Positions 31,765-45,056 of a stretch of DNA of 64,000 nucleotides are shown here, in pieces (positions within the stretch are counted from its first letter, which is position 1; the number at the start of each line of letters is the position of its first letter). A program made the translations under genes and the position numbers. Source of the stretch: Trametopsis cervina (taxonomy: Eukaryota; Basidiomycota; Agaricomycetes; Polyporales; Irpicaceae); the NCBI GenBank assembly GCA_022385755.1, contig MU278375.1, positions 1 through 64,000 of the forward strand. The letters are read 5' to 3'. The notes under the pieces were generated by a model, which was not told where the DNA came from, searched no databases, and saw only the letters and a list, made by a program, of their open reading frames with translations.

Positions 31765-32453
31765 ATGTCCGAGAACATCCGCGGTCCTAGCGCTGTGAAA
31801 TCGAAACAGGACCTTCCACCCGACCGCGACCGCAAAGGTGTTCGTTCCGTATCACCTCCACTCTCTAACGTGTCGTTACACCGTTTCAACTACTACCTCG
31901 CGCTTGCCGCAGCAGTCCTCCTATCATTCTACGCGTGGCGGCTCACCGTATGGAAAGCGGAAGCCGGAGGATGGTGGAACCTTATGTTGGGCAAGCAACC
32001 GCCGGCTTTCAGGGATCATGAGAATGGTAGCGGGTTCAGCATAACAAAATCTGGGACAGGATACACACCCGTACATACAAGTGGAGGAGAGAGAAACGAT
32101 TTAACGGTGGAGGATAGGATTAATGAGCTCGCCGCTGCTCTAGGCATGCCGACGAAGGACCTTGCTGCCGCAATCGCCGTAGCCGTGCACGAGTATGTGC
32201 CTCCTGCATCTATGTCGTCAATTGCTGCGTCACAAACAGGGTATGAGATCGTTCTGCACATCGAACCATTATTGAACGCTGATGTTTTATTTGCAGAGAC
32301 GCAGTCGAGTTCCTCGTTGACCCCACGGCGGCGGCCGCGGCCGAGTCGTCCGCTACAGCCATAGCACCAGCCGCGACTAGAGGATTCAAAGCAGCTGCGA
32401 AAGCTTTTGAAGCTGCAGTAGGCATGGATGAGCCCCCAACGGAGCTTTCGTAG
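31765..32453 (+). CDS. Single-pass membrane protein of unknown function
   Basis: Two exons (31765-32240, 32297-32453) give 210 aa. A polar N-terminus (about 40 residues, several Ser/Pro) precedes one clear transmembrane helix (YYLALAAAVLLSFYAW, about 43-59). Then come a Gly/Ser linker, a predicted helical segment (DRINELAAALGMPTKDLAAAIAVAVHEYVPP) and an Ala-rich end (AAAAAESSATAIAPAATRGF). No signal peptide and no named domain were recognised. The short N-terminus suggests an anchor in the ER, peroxisome or mitochondrion rather than secretion. Splice sites gtatga/gcag keep one frame. Confidence 0.7.
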
Positions 32454-35448
32454 ACGGCGCGACGCTGGTCGGATTGGCGCATCGGTTCGCAAGGGACACA
32501 GCAGGACATTCACTTTGTTCGTAAATCGCATTACCATTATCCGCTTTGATGTAATACTATCGCCACTTTCACAAAGTTGGAATGCATAGCCAATCATGAC
32601 TGTATGTTGGTTATCCTATGCTTACTACATAGTCGTCGGAGAGGCCTCCGTCTCAACCAGTATGTATTTACAGCCGCCCTAACTTAGCCAGTGACGATGT
32701 GGCGTCCGGACCGCAAATCCGCACAAATGATGCGGATCAAGGGTGTGATTGCGTTCCCCTGGAAGTTGTCCCACAGCCGCACTGCTGAAGTCGTTATTCC
32801 AGCTCAGATTCGGAGCTCTCTGTATTCCGCCACAAACAAATGTATCACAGACGAGTCCAATCGCATGGAACAGATCTCCCGCCGCACGATTGGAATCTTA
32901 TTAAAGCCAATCGAAAGGTTATCGGCTCGCGTTGTGGAGCTCCGAAGCGGTTTAATTTGAAATGAAATCTTGTGGCTTGCCTCAAAAGGAAGCCCTATCT
33001 AGACCGGCAGGCTCTAATGCAGAGTGTAAAATCGTGGTGGCGGGAGATAGTTGAATGGACGTATGTTCGTGATTGTGTTCGATGATGCCATCAGGCTGCA
33101 GCGCTCAGAAAACATAGTATGAGATTTAAGTAGTATCATTACCGTCAAATCACAACCCGTGCTGAATAGTACCTATAGCGATATATAGCACAGGATACGT
33201 TACTTAGCAGTTCCTCGACTATCTATTTCACACACACTATGAAGTTTATAAGAGAATGCGAGCGCTCGTGCGCTCGCCACAACTTAACGCCATAGCGAAG
33301 TTCGTAGCGTCTGTTACTGCTGACCTTCCCCGACATTCGTGCTTTAGATTACGGTATACTACTGATAGTTGACAATCTCCTTAATGGGATAAATGTAAGA
33401 CTGCTAGGAGGTCAGGGCAACATCGTCCTTCGCATGACTATCACCACGCTACTTTACCCGAGTCTCCCGCTTCAAGGGAATTCGACGGGGAAAATCATCT
33501 TCACAAATTGAGGAAGGACGCACTGAGGCTCTGGAGAGTGTCCAAGCAGACCTCCACGTATAAGACAGTGGGCTTTCTATGTAATTATCGAGAATCCTCA
33601 CCAGCGGCAACGGGTTTGCATCTCGCCTCAATAGCGCAGTCTTGAATCCTGTCCTGAATCTCGCTCGTGCGGACAGCTTCTCGATGTCCCTCTGGTGAGG
33701 TCAGTCCACAGCGGCGCCAGCCCCTGCTCTCATGATAATTCGCAACCACGGCTCTTCGGCCTCTCGGGCCAAATCAGACAAGCGCCGCGCAAACCCTTAG
33801 TCTACTTTCGCACATAGCCTGGATTGCAGTCAGAACATCTAGGGTTATGGGTAAATGGATATTCACCATTGCTGTGGCTCCGATGATCGTGACTTTGCAA
33901 TGCAGAGCTCGCAGTGGGGCAGATCGAAGAAAACGGGGAGCATTCGCGGCATTGTATCGTTAAGCTCCGTGCGTAGATTACGAACTTGCACACGTAAAGA
34001 TACCACCGTGGCATACTACCAGAAGGTGGTTCAAATAGGTCCACAGCTGGAGAGATACCGTGTCTGTGGATGAAGTCATCAGAGGCCGCGGCATCAGGAA
34101 GAGGATGCACAGCACCAATATCCACAGGGTGCTCGAATAAATGGAGTCCGGTACGATGCCTCCCGAGTGTGTATCCGGCTGGCGTCCTTCTTAGGCACAT
34201 CCAATGTGTAGATGCTGTCCAGATAACATTGTGAAGGGGTACCAAGGGTACGTGCCCCTATGTGCCATTCGAAATCTTTTGTGACAGTGGATGGCGGTGA
34301 AAAGGTTGATTTGTGGAGATGTTGGCGACGGAGTGTTATAAATCACGTCAGGCGTTTACTACGAGATGTCGCACGCACGTTGCACGGAAGACTGAACCCT
34401 GTACGAACGATCAAGTTATGTCCATCCCAGCTGCAAGAACATGACCAGCGATACAGTGCGTTGGGCAGTGTGTGAACTTGTGCTGAGAATATTCCCAAAA
34501 CCGGCCACAAAGGGGTCTGGACCGAACGCTTCATTGGTGGGAGATTCGGTACGTGCGGGTAGACGGCGCAATGGATCCTTGCAACCGACGACCCCAAATC
34601 ATGCCTACCCTGTACAAAGTGTTATTTATGGCGCCGCGGCACTAGACATTCGCATGACCTCGATGTACGGCACCTGTAGACGGCATCATCATCAAGCCAC
34701 CTCGCCGCTGGTGCACGGTGCGGTCCAGCCCGTTCGAAGTATGTTATGGGTTTGCATCTGCTAGACGGAGCTCCTCGTCTTCACGAAACTGCGTGCGTGA
34801 GAGAGGGGTGTAAGAAATTCGTGTCTGGTATCGCTGCGGTGAGCATCCGCACCTAAATTCTGTGCGCATGAGGAGATCTGCACCGTCACCTTGGACGTCA
34901 GCATCTCGGCTTTCATAGCTGGTCTGCGGGTTCAGGAACGCAAGTGGCGCTATCTGCCGCTGAGGTAGACCCCCGTTCTGTATCAAGCAACCGAGTGGCT
35001 TAGAGAGAGGCTGATACGTGCTGATATGAGACTCAGAAAGGCAGCCAAGCGCTCATGCGTTAGACCACATGCGAAGCTGCGAGATACGGGGTGTATTCCG
35101 CCTCCCTTCATCGCTTTCCGCCATCCACAGTCCGCTCAGCGACGCCAAACTGCACCTTGTTGTTCTCACTGAAGACCGCGACGAACGTGAGGGCCATCGT
35201 GGAGAGCAAGAAACATCGGCACGTGATTATTTCCCACGGGGGAGGGATTTCGCAGGAGAAAATAAAATTAGTTCCCCGCTGCTCCGACCACCTTTCAGCA
35301 CCGAAACTTTGAAGTTGGCGGGTGAGCGTGCTTTTTACGAACTTTAATTTTTAGATTTTCCATCGCTGATGTGCTCTTCGACCACGACGCGTTGTGTTTC
35401 TTGTTCGACGCGCCGATCGACAATGGCATCCAGCGAGCCTTACGCGGC
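32454..35448. other. 3-kb non-coding stretch upstream of the WOPR gene
   Basis: ORFs up to 147 codons exist, but none shows motifs, convincing splice continuity or typical composition. The right part, from about 35060, is likely promoter and long leader of the WOPR regulator. Long 5' regions are a known feature of master regulators of this family. No repeats stand out. Confidence 0.4.
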
Positions 35449-36891
35449 ATGTCCCACGACCACCAAGCCTCATCGAGCAATGCCAACAACGCCCAGAATA
35501 CATGGACCGAGCCGCCGTGGTCGGGCTGGATAGAGACGACGGGCGACGCGCTACTAATTTTGGAGGCCGCGCGGCGAGGGCTGATTCCTCGAGTGACGCG
35601 GCGATTGGTGGACTCTGAGCGCAAAATGATCACGTCTGGGTCCGTGTTCGTATTTGACGAGGACGAGAGTGGGATCAAACGATGGACAGACGGTTTCTTC
35701 TGGAGCCCGAGCAGAATCCTTGGCAATTTTCTGCTGTATCGCGAGACGGAGAAGAAGGGGGCGGGTCATAGGAGCGCACGCTCAGGGCGCGAGCCCATCG
35801 AGGAGGCGTACGTCCCGGAAGGCGTGAAGCTGGAGCCAGGGCAGTCGTTGAGCCGACCAAAGAGCGAGACCAACCGCCTGGGGATTGACAGACAACGCGA
35901 GAGGAGTCTGGTTGGGAGCTTGACCAACAGCTACAAGTTTAAGCAGGGCGGCATGATGAAAAAGGTGTGTGAATACGAGTATCCCTCGCACTGCGACTTA
36001 CAGTGAACCTATCAGACGTTCTCATTAACCATCGGCGGTGTAGTACAACACTTAATCTCGTATTACAAAGTGGAAGATGTTGAACAAGGCAGGCTTCGCT
36101 CGCCGTCGACACTGCCTGAGCTCGCCTCCCTAGATATATCGCCAGAATACTTGGACAAGACCCATTTCAGGAACCCGCCGAAAGTGGAGATCGGTGTGGA
36201 CGGTATTCCGCGCTATCGTGGGGAGGCAGACGACATCGAGACTTCTCCAACGCTGGTGCCAACGTCGCTGATTTCGCCGTCGTACGATGAACCATCTTCC
36301 AGCAAACGATCGAATGCAAAACGATACGATCCGTACGGCACACCACAATCCTCCACGACAGGTATGAAACGCCCACGCAAGACCAAGAGTGGGACGACCT
36401 CGCGTAGTCAGGACACAGACGATGGTAGCTCACCGATAGACAACTACGGTGACCCTCAGCCCACAGCTACTTCCTCTCATTACCCCGAGACCACTGTAGC
36501 AACAGCGACGCCTGCGGTGGCCTACCCTGCGCCACCATACGGCTACTATCATACCTACCCAGTCCCAGCTGGGTATCCCTCTACACCGTATCCCCCGGCG
36601 CCCACCTCGCCAGTCACTGCTCCACCACAACAAAGTCCCACCCCTCCTCAACAGTCACCTACCTCTGCGATCACCTACAGTGGGTATACTCCACGCAGTG
36701 AGGCTCCGCCGCAACCGCAAGCCCAGTCCCATGGTCACCCGCCTGCGACTGGTTATCCACACTACTACAGCGCCCCACCACCTGCACCTCATGGATACGG
36801 GACGTATTCTGGCATGTGGCCGCAATACCCCGGATACGCCGCACAGTCCAATGAACGGGTGCAGAAACAAGAACGAGAAGATTCCGTTTGA
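35449..36891 (+). CDS. WOPR-family transcription regulator (Wor1/Ryp1/Gti1/Pac2)
   Basis: Two exons (35449-35964, 36016-36891) give 463 aa. The bipartite WOPR DNA-binding fold is complete: WSGWIETTGDALLILEAARR (about 25-45), RRLVDSERKMI, SGSVFVFDEDESGIKRWTDG with FFWSPSRILGNFLLYRE (about 70-102), then after a variable loop SLTNSYKFKQGGMMKK joined across the intron to TFSLTIGGVVQHLISYYKVED (about 157-195). The C-terminal half is disordered, rich in Pro, Tyr, Ser and Gln, as usual for these activators. Family members switch morphology, sporulation and virulence- or effector-type programmes in fungi. It is nuclear. Start chosen at the ATG giving MSHDHQ, which precedes the WOPR fold; the frame is open further upstream. 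Confidence 0.94.
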
Positions 36892-39800
36892 GGGCCATGC
36901 ATGAGACACATGCCCGTCATGCTAGTGCCCTATCGTCATCCTCTTCTTCCACCTTTCCGTACAGAACCCCTCTTCTGCGCTTAATATGTGCCCGTGTTCG
37001 ACATGCGCTCCTCCGTTCTCATGTCTCTCGTCATAGCTATAGTTTTCCCGCCTCGCGCTCGTGTTGGTCATCGTCCGGCCTATCCTTAGTCGTTATGCTA
37101 CTCCCCAATACCCTGTCATTCCTCTCGCTGTATCAGTGTCGCTTTGAAGATCCTATGTTCCGGTTGGGTTCACGCGTTTCTCGTTCTCACTTCGTCTGTA
37201 CTTGCGTCTAGCTTAGCGTTTCCTATGGATCCCATTCTTTCATTCGCCCGTTCACATGTACACATACTGTATAGTACGTAGTTGCCTCTTCCTGGTTTCT
37301 TTCTCTAGTTCTCTGGCTACTTACTACAACACCGACGTAGTTCTGTACAGTACTTTAGCTTACGATGAATATTCGCTGCGATCCACGATGCGATTTTCAT
37401 CATCATCTCAGTCCCTAGACTAATTTCACATCAGCTAGGAAGGAAACGAAATAACCGTAGAGAACGAGTCCTCGATCTCGTAGCCTGCTGCTAATAGTCA
37501 TCGCGGTGGTTGAAAGTGCAAGGTTTGAAGTCCGGCGAAATTGTGGGAAAAGCCCCCCGAGACAGCCTGACGCGGACCCTGGATACCACTGCGCCAGGGC
37601 TGAAGCTGACTGCAGTTGTTCTCACGGTGCCAGTAGAACTTGCCTGTATACCACGACAACGACAATCCCTTGTTTCTGCACACTTGCATGCACTAGCACT
37701 TGAGGGCGACGTGAATAATCTGGTACGGCTATTCTGACATAGGAGCCCGCCGTTCAACGAAGTACGGCGGTCTGTGTTTCCGGACAAAGCGTTGGGTTGG
37801 CGTCTGCGGATTGTATGTCCGGCTGTGTCAATAGTCATGCGGGCTGGCGGGCAGCCGGACATCTTTTGAATTTCGAGCTGATATTTCTCTCATAGATAGG
37901 CAGCACTGCGAGTACCACAGGTGAGTGAACCGGATTGTGTTGGTCCCGCGGGGATTCGCGCTGACCGACTTCAACAAGGCTTGCAGCTTCGTTCGTCGGC
38001 AGACGGCGCATTCCCTGGTATTTTTATCGCATGGAATTCGCTGAACACAGGAAGCCTTCTTCCTATCCTTTCCTCTTCTCACCGCTGTGGCTTCGTGATA
38101 GTGCTGTGTTGTGGAAACGTCGGGCAAGACGTCGTCGAAGTCACCACCGCGTGAACGTGCTCGTCAGGGTGAGTGCGCTGTGTACCGAACGCTATGATCC
38201 TGCCGTGGATTCCTTGAAGAACGTTATCGTTATGTCCTACAGAGCTGAGCAACTTATGCGTCGCTTAACTGGTTCCTCCCTACATAGGATGCCGCATTGA
38301 ATGGGTCTCAGAGCGTACATCCTGCCTTGACGATTCCAACAGCACGCGCGTGTCACTGGTAGGCACAAAAGCAAGTGAATAAACGACCTGGATTGAGACA
38401 GGAACATGTCAGCTTGTCACGCCACACACTGTCGTTTTTGGCGGTTGGACACTGATCAGAAGGCATAATTCTGATCAGCTCATTCGTTGATCATCGGCCG
38501 TGGACAAATCACAACCTCCGCGATCAACTTGAAGCTGGGCCTCCTTAGTGCATGTATACATCCGTACAAAACCATTGTAGTGAGTCCAGCAGAGCATCTT
38601 GTTCACGGACGTCGTGCTGATTCCCGACGATCATCGTTAGCGTCGTATTCGTTTTATAGGTGAAAGAGGAGGTTGTGCGGCGTCGTCTTTGCTCTAGTTT
38701 TAAATCCCACGACCCACCGTGGATTCAGGAGAACTACGAACAGATTTATACCGGGTCAGTACGTTCTCATATGGACGCGTTCTGTATAACGGCTCTGACC
38801 TATGTTTTGCAAAGCATCGTGGTGTCCCGATGTCTCCATGTGGGAGAGAGACTGAGCCTCGGTGACCCTGCTTGGGGATCCGCACCAACTTTTGAAAGCT
38901 GTATCAATCGAAACATGCCAGCGGTGAGATAATCAAGTTCTGCTTTGATTCGGTATGTTGTTGCGACATAGCCGGATCGTCTGGATGCGTCTAGGATGTA
39001 AGTGCCTACGTCCCCGACACATTCGTTGTGAAAAGCAGTGACATTCATATTCCGTCCGACATACGGAACCTTTAGCGGCACTGCTGCCGACAAGGACTGC
39101 CCTCTCCTGGTTGGGTAGTGAGCATATTCTTTGACCCTCTATCCCACACGAACCGCCTTTGCTCATCGCTATCTCCGACGCTCGCTCTTCGTCGCGAAGA
39201 ACATTCTCACCTGTTACATGCGTATTTGTTCGCGCTACGGCTTTTGCCAAGGCGGGACTCAGAGGTACGTGACGTTTGGGTATTGACGCATCGGTTCTCC
39301 CATCAGTTGCGAGCCTCATGGGCCGGAGTACAACAGAACAGTTGGTCCAATAAGGCTAAACGCCACACCGGAGAACCCTGCCTAGGTTTGTCAAGTCAAG
39401 CATTCCATGTGGCGCCGAGCGCCTCCGTCTGGAAAGCGTGCCTTGACCTTGCAGCCAGTGTCATCGCACACGAAGATCGCTGCTTTGTATGTTAGGCACG
39501 CTGTCGTCCGCGCCGGCACGATCTTCTAAAACTAACTTTTTTGTCTCTTGGTGCACTCCGGCGTCCGCTTGCTTTTCACAAGCTGGATTTGGGTTGTTCC
39601 TGCACTGAGGCCATTGTACCAGAATGGACGAGTCTGAAGCTTTGCCGTGCGGAGCGGTTGACATGTTGGCGAACAGCCTTTTTATTTTTGGAGACACTCG
39701 ACGCGGCGGAGAGAAGGCCCGTTGGATATGCAACCCCAACCCACACAGCCATGGCTAAGTAGAGTCTGCGCTTCAAGACACTCACAGCATACTCCGCTCG

Positions 39801-40884
39801 GTTCGTGGTTACTTTAATTGTCGAACGGGTTCTCATGTAATCTCGGGCTACAGAAAAGACGGACTAAACATCTCAGCAAATATCCATTCGACAAACACGT
39901 CCAGGCCCGGGGCCAGGATCAATGGACCGCCGGATCTATAACGCTGTATGTGTCGCTGGAAGTATGTCCGTGGAATTGTCTTACAATGCCATACTATGTT
40001 CTGCTCCAGCCTCTAGCCTCTAGCCATGCTGCTCGTGTCTGAACGTACGATCCTCTGTCATCTCTCGTATGTTTTCCTTCTTTCTAGTCTTTGATCCAAA
40101 CTTGATGTTAACTGTTCCATCTGTCACTAGTTGCCTGCTCCGTACGTCTTTTCCACCTGCGGGTTCGGTGGGGGCATCGAATGACGGCCTGACATGTCAG
40201 TTCTATACGGCTATCTTCGCCGCCGTGCGATGTGTCGAACGACCGCTTCTAGAGTTACAATGGCCAACTTCGTCGCTCTCATGTCCGGCGGTCGAAGGAT
40301 TTGAGAACTTCAAGGCTCAATTCGTGTACGTTCGGTGGCCAGCCTTGTCACCGTCGAATGTCCAACACATGGCGCCCCGAGAAAGTTTGACATCTGGAAG
40401 GGAACGTGATCTGCATGTGAGCAGTCTAGCGTTCATCTCGTGTACTGTCGCTCGCATGCGCGGCCATCTCGACAATATTGCGGAGAAAGCAGTGCACCCA
40501 TCCGGCGGTAGTGATTCAAATATCATTTGTTTGTTCGGCGAGAATCTTGATATCCTATTGCCAGTTCAACTGAGGCTGCAGAGGCGATGTACCGAACATT
40601 CAGTCCACTTTCCTTCTCCTATGTCGCCGGCTCGGCTAGCTGACATCTCTGTCCACACCGTGTCGCGGTCTGAAATGCGCTTCGATGAGCGTTCTTGGAA
40701 CATCCAGGCACTTCACAACACCCTCCACCATGTTTCCTAGCGCTGTCAAATCTGCTTTCTGGGCGGATGTTATCTTCCATCTAGGGTCTACAGCATAATT
40801 ATTGCGAAGATTCTGTTTTTCTCCAGCACTATATAAGGTGTGTCGTTAACGGCAAATCTCAAGCCACCGACGCCCTCTAGGGAC
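36892..40884. other. 4-kb stretch without a supported gene
   Basis: The first few hundred bases are C/T-rich and look like the 3' UTR of the WOPR gene. Beyond, ORFs such as 38660-38932 and 40069-40740 (223 codons) lack recognisable motifs, signal for adjacent exons, or homology-like composition. The last part is the promoter of the oxidase gene, with a TATA-like TATATAAG at about 40829. Confidence 0.4.
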
Positions 40885-43800
40885 ATGGTTACCTCCACTC
40901 TTTTATTGGCGGCGCTCAGCGCGCTCGCACCTACTGTGAGTGGTACACACCGATTATCTCGAGGTCGCCTCCCTGATGTGTGCTTCAGATCGTTGAAGGC
41001 GGCACTCATAGCAACCGCGTTCACCACCTCCGCAGGCTTGCCCTTCGTGATGTCCCAGTCAGCCAATGGGTCCCGTTGGGATGCTACACGTACGTCTTCG
41101 TAATGTTACTCCTATGAATATCCTTGGCCTCATACCCCTCTAGTGACGCCAATACCGATGGGCGGACCCTTGCGTCGGCATCATTCACTAACACTACCGG
41201 TATGACCACGGAGTCTTGCATCGGCTTTTGCGATGCGCAAGGCTACGTGTACGCAGGTACCGAGTGGTCCCAAGAATGCTGTATGTGTTATACCAATAGT
41301 GCCCTGTACTTTGTCACTCAGGCTTTCGTTCGTAGACTGTGGCGATTTCTTTGCAAATGGCGGCACCAATACAACTGCCTCTGATTGCAATATGCCCTGT
41401 AGCGGCAACTCCGCGGAAATATGTGGTTCTGGAGGTACATATTCGCCTCGTTTGAATCATACACGGCTAATGATGCATGGTCGTAGGTCATCTCAGCGTA
41501 TATTGGAGCGGTGTGACGCCGCCACCTCCCCCTAGTACTGTCCCAAGTGTTGGCCAGTGGATCTCCCTTGGTTGCTACAGGTATGTGTGAGACTTGTTTT
41601 GTATAACGAGCTTTTCATTGACCCAAGCATATTTATAGCGATTCGACGGCGGCCCGGACACTCACGGTTGGCATGAATCCCACGGGCCCAAATAGTATCG
41701 AGACATGCACCGCTGCTTGTTTCAATGCTGGATACCCCCTTTCAGGCACGGAGTTCGCAGATGAATGTTACTGTGGATTAGAATTCTCGAACGAAGGCGC
41801 CCCCACCCCCTTGCAAGATTGCAACATGCCTTGTGTCGGGAATTCGTCGGAGTTTTGCGGCGGTCCCAATCGTCTCAATGTAAGAGCGACAAGGTTCACA
41901 TCACTGGAACTGTCACTGAGAATATGAATATCCTATCCTTCGCAGGTCTACAACTTCACGGGAACCCTACCCCATGGTCCCGAGCCCCCCGCCGGTGGAG
42001 GAGGAGGAGGAGGAGATGGCGAACCAGTATTCCCAGTACTGCAAGGGCTCGCCTCGAACTTCTCATATGTCGGGTGCTACGTGTAAGTCTTACTGTGCTG
42101 ACATAAATATGCCTCTAAGACTACTTATTTTAGTGACAACGCGTTCGGCCGCATCTTCCCTAATGAGCTCCCAGACAACCAGGGCCTCACAATTGAGAAC
42201 TGTGTAGAAAGCTGTGCGGGCCAGAATTTCACTGTGGCTGGCGCGGAATTCGCAGGTGGGTTGATATCTGTCTCTCCTAGAACACCACTTACGCTAGTGC
42301 AGTGCAATGTTTCTGCGGCAACGAACTCATCAACGGAGCTGTCGTAGCCACTGATGATGGTTGCAATATGGGTTGTGGAGGAAACGCAACGTACGCATTC
42401 AACTTAAGCTTATTTGACATGATGCCCACATAGTCCAATTACAGTGAAGCTTGTGGAGGTCCCAATAGGTTATCCGTGCGTCATCCATCACCTTCCACAT
42501 TTGCTGGTTCCCATTTACTGATTGTGCGTCATGGGTGTCAGGTCTATTCCACGACTGGCACGGTCACCGCACTTCCAGTTCCTGTAGTCAAGAACACCAG
42601 CCTTCCGGGACAGTGGCAGTACCAGGGATGTCTCAAGTGTGTATTCAAACCTTTGGGCCTGGACGCAGTTCTGACCCCTGCTACAGAGAACCTGGCGCAG
42701 ACCGTACTTTCCCGTACCAAATCATCAATGCTACTGGGACCACAGTCGAAGGGTGTTTGAGTCAGTGCTCTGATTTCGGTTATCCTGCTGGAGGGATCGA
42801 GTTCGGTGATGAGTGCTGTGAGTGGCCTTTCTCGGCTCCATGCTCTTGACCCCATGCATATCTCTGACACTTTCATCAATACAGGGTGTGGAGACCTGTC
42901 TGATGTCGCTGCCAATAGCCCAGGCCTTGGTGAAGAAACCGACTGTGATATTCCATGTTCGGGCGATCCAATTCATCTGTGCGGTGGTGCACAGCGTCTC
43001 CAGGTATATCCTCCGATGAATTCATAATAAAGTGACCTCAATGGTTTCTTCCTTAGTACTATGCTTGGAATGGCACTCTGAACTTGTGGCACACCCCGGC
43101 CGTTACTGGTCGCTACGAGGTGAGGCTCTTATTTCTCGGCTATAACATGCATCTAATCTATCTGATTACAGTATCTTATTGGAGGCGTAGTCGTGCCTCT
43201 CGTGGTGACACTTGGCGTAAACAACAAGATTTCCATGGTGGAAAAGTTCGGAACGAGCGAGTTTGACAACTCTACCGGCGCGTACGAACTGGACCTCACC
43301 CTCGTTGACCAATACCAGCTTGCATGGCGTGAGATGCACGTCAAGTCTGACGTTTTCTGCTCTGGGAGCATCATTCTTCCAGATAAAGGTGCTCGTCAGT
43401 TGAACGTGGGAGGATGGAGTTTGGACAGCACGCAAGGGGTGCGTCTCTATTGGCCCGATGGTACTGCAGGCGTCAATGGAACCAATGACTGGCAAGAGAA
43501 CTTTGAAGAGCTACATCTTCAGGTACGTCCACACCGAGGGACGCGCCGCAAGCAACTTATCTGACAACTGCTGTTCAGCGCCAACGTTGGTATCCCACAG
43601 CCATGATCATGGCGAATGGCTCTATCCTTGTCGTGGGTGGCGAGCTCGGCAGTAATGGCCCTCCTGAACCCAGTCTCGAGATTCTGCCCAAGCCAGAAGG
43701 TACCGGCGACACCTGGAAGTTCCTCGAATACCTCAATCGCACTGACCCGAACAATCTCTACCCCTTCCTCCATGTTCTTCCCAGTGGACGCATCTTCATT

Positions 43801-45056
43801 GGTATGTATTGTGAACCCTGCGATACTACCACGCACGTTGACGTCTTATCCCCCTCAGGCTATTACAATGAAGCGCGTATTCTGGACCCCGTCTCTCTTG
43901 ACACATTCCAAGTACTCCCCAACATGCCTGGATCGGTAACCAGCCCGTTGGCCGGCCGCACATACCCTATGGAGGGTACCGCGGTGCTCCTCCCACAACA
44001 CGCTCCTTACACCGATCCTATCACGATTTTGGTGTGCGGTGGATCAAACTTCGGTGTTGCTCTAGACAATTGTGTTCATATCCAACCCGAGGTCGAGAAC
44101 CCCAGTTGGGTCCTTGAACGCATGGTATGTTGACGCTCTGTGGGTACTTTGAACGGTATGACTGATCGTGGTGTTTTCTCTACAGCCTTCAAAGCGAGTG
44201 ATGACGTGTATGGCCGGTTCGTACCTACACCTTGTTCTCATCGTCATGGCACAAACTCACTTTCTTGTTACAGCCCTCCCAGACGGAACCTTCCTGATCG
44301 TCAACGGCGCCCACCAGGGAGTCGCCGGTTTTGGCCTCGCAGATGACCCCAATTTCTCTGCATTGCTGTACGACCCAACTCAGCCCGTTGGTCAACGATT
44401 CTCTATCCTTAACAACACCATTGTTGCTCGCCTTTACCACTCTGAAGCTACGGTATGTTTCCTTTTTTGATTACCTACTTATCGCCTCCACTAATGATGT
44501 TGATTAGCTGCTCTACGATGGTCGCGTGCTTATCTCCGGAAGCGACCCTCAGACTAAGAACCCAGATGGAACGCCGAAGTTCCCAGAGGAAATGAGGATT
44601 GAGGTTTACATCCCGCCGTACCTCAGCGAAGGTCGGACACAGCCAAACTTCACCATCACGGAAACAAACTGGGAGTACGGTGGTTCGTACCAGATCAACG
44701 TCAATCTATTCCATGGTACAACGTCTACTATGCGCGTTTCTCTCATTGCTGGTACGTCTCCTCGCTCCCTATGTGCACGTTTCCATAACAGCTTATAAAC
44801 CGGGTATTCAGCGACATCCTCAACGCACGGTAACGCCATGGATGGCCGCACTATCTTCCCTGAATTTTCATGCCAAGGCAACACATGCACTGTCGTCGCC
44901 CCGCCCAACGCAAACATCTCTCCGCCGGGATGGCACCAGCTGTTCATTCTGGATGGGCCCACCCCTTCGTTCTCCCACTGGGTACAGATCGGTGGCGATC
45001 CAGCGCGGTTGGGTGACTGGCCTGCATTCCCCGACTTTACCGTCCCCGGAGTTTAA
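40885..45056 (+). CDS. Copper radical oxidase (AA5_1, glyoxal-oxidase type) with four WSC domains
   Basis: Twenty-one exons: 40885-40935, 40989-41089, 41144-41280, 41336-41434, 41487-41580, 41639-41879, 41946-42082, 42134-42255, 42303-42390, 42445-42475, 42542-42636, 42669-42817, 42885-43003, 43057-43119, 43172-43522, 43579-43801, 43859-44124, 44186-44216, 44274-44452, 44508-44751, 44812-45056. The product is 1021 aa. A signal peptide ([17 protein letters not shown]) is followed by four WSC carbohydrate-binding domains (residues about 33-490), each with GCY/C...C...G-E...CYCG...CNMPC-GN...CGG. The oxidase domain then keeps the radical/copper set: Cys about 572 (DVFCSGS), Tyr about 736 (GRTYPMEG), Tyr-His about 854-855 (RLYHSEA) and His about 982 (GWHQLF). 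It is secreted and would oxidise small aldehydes to release H2O2 for peroxidases. Exons 11 and 12 flank a 32-nt intron, the least certain join. Confidence 0.93.

Noticed and set aside
38660..38932. 90-codon ORF between the WOPR and oxidase genes
   Set aside because: Low support; no motif and no neighbouring exon that extends it.
40069..40740. 223-codon plus-strand ORF as a gene
   Set aside because: No domain motif, no convincing flanking exons and no start context; probably chance in GC-moderate intergenic DNA.
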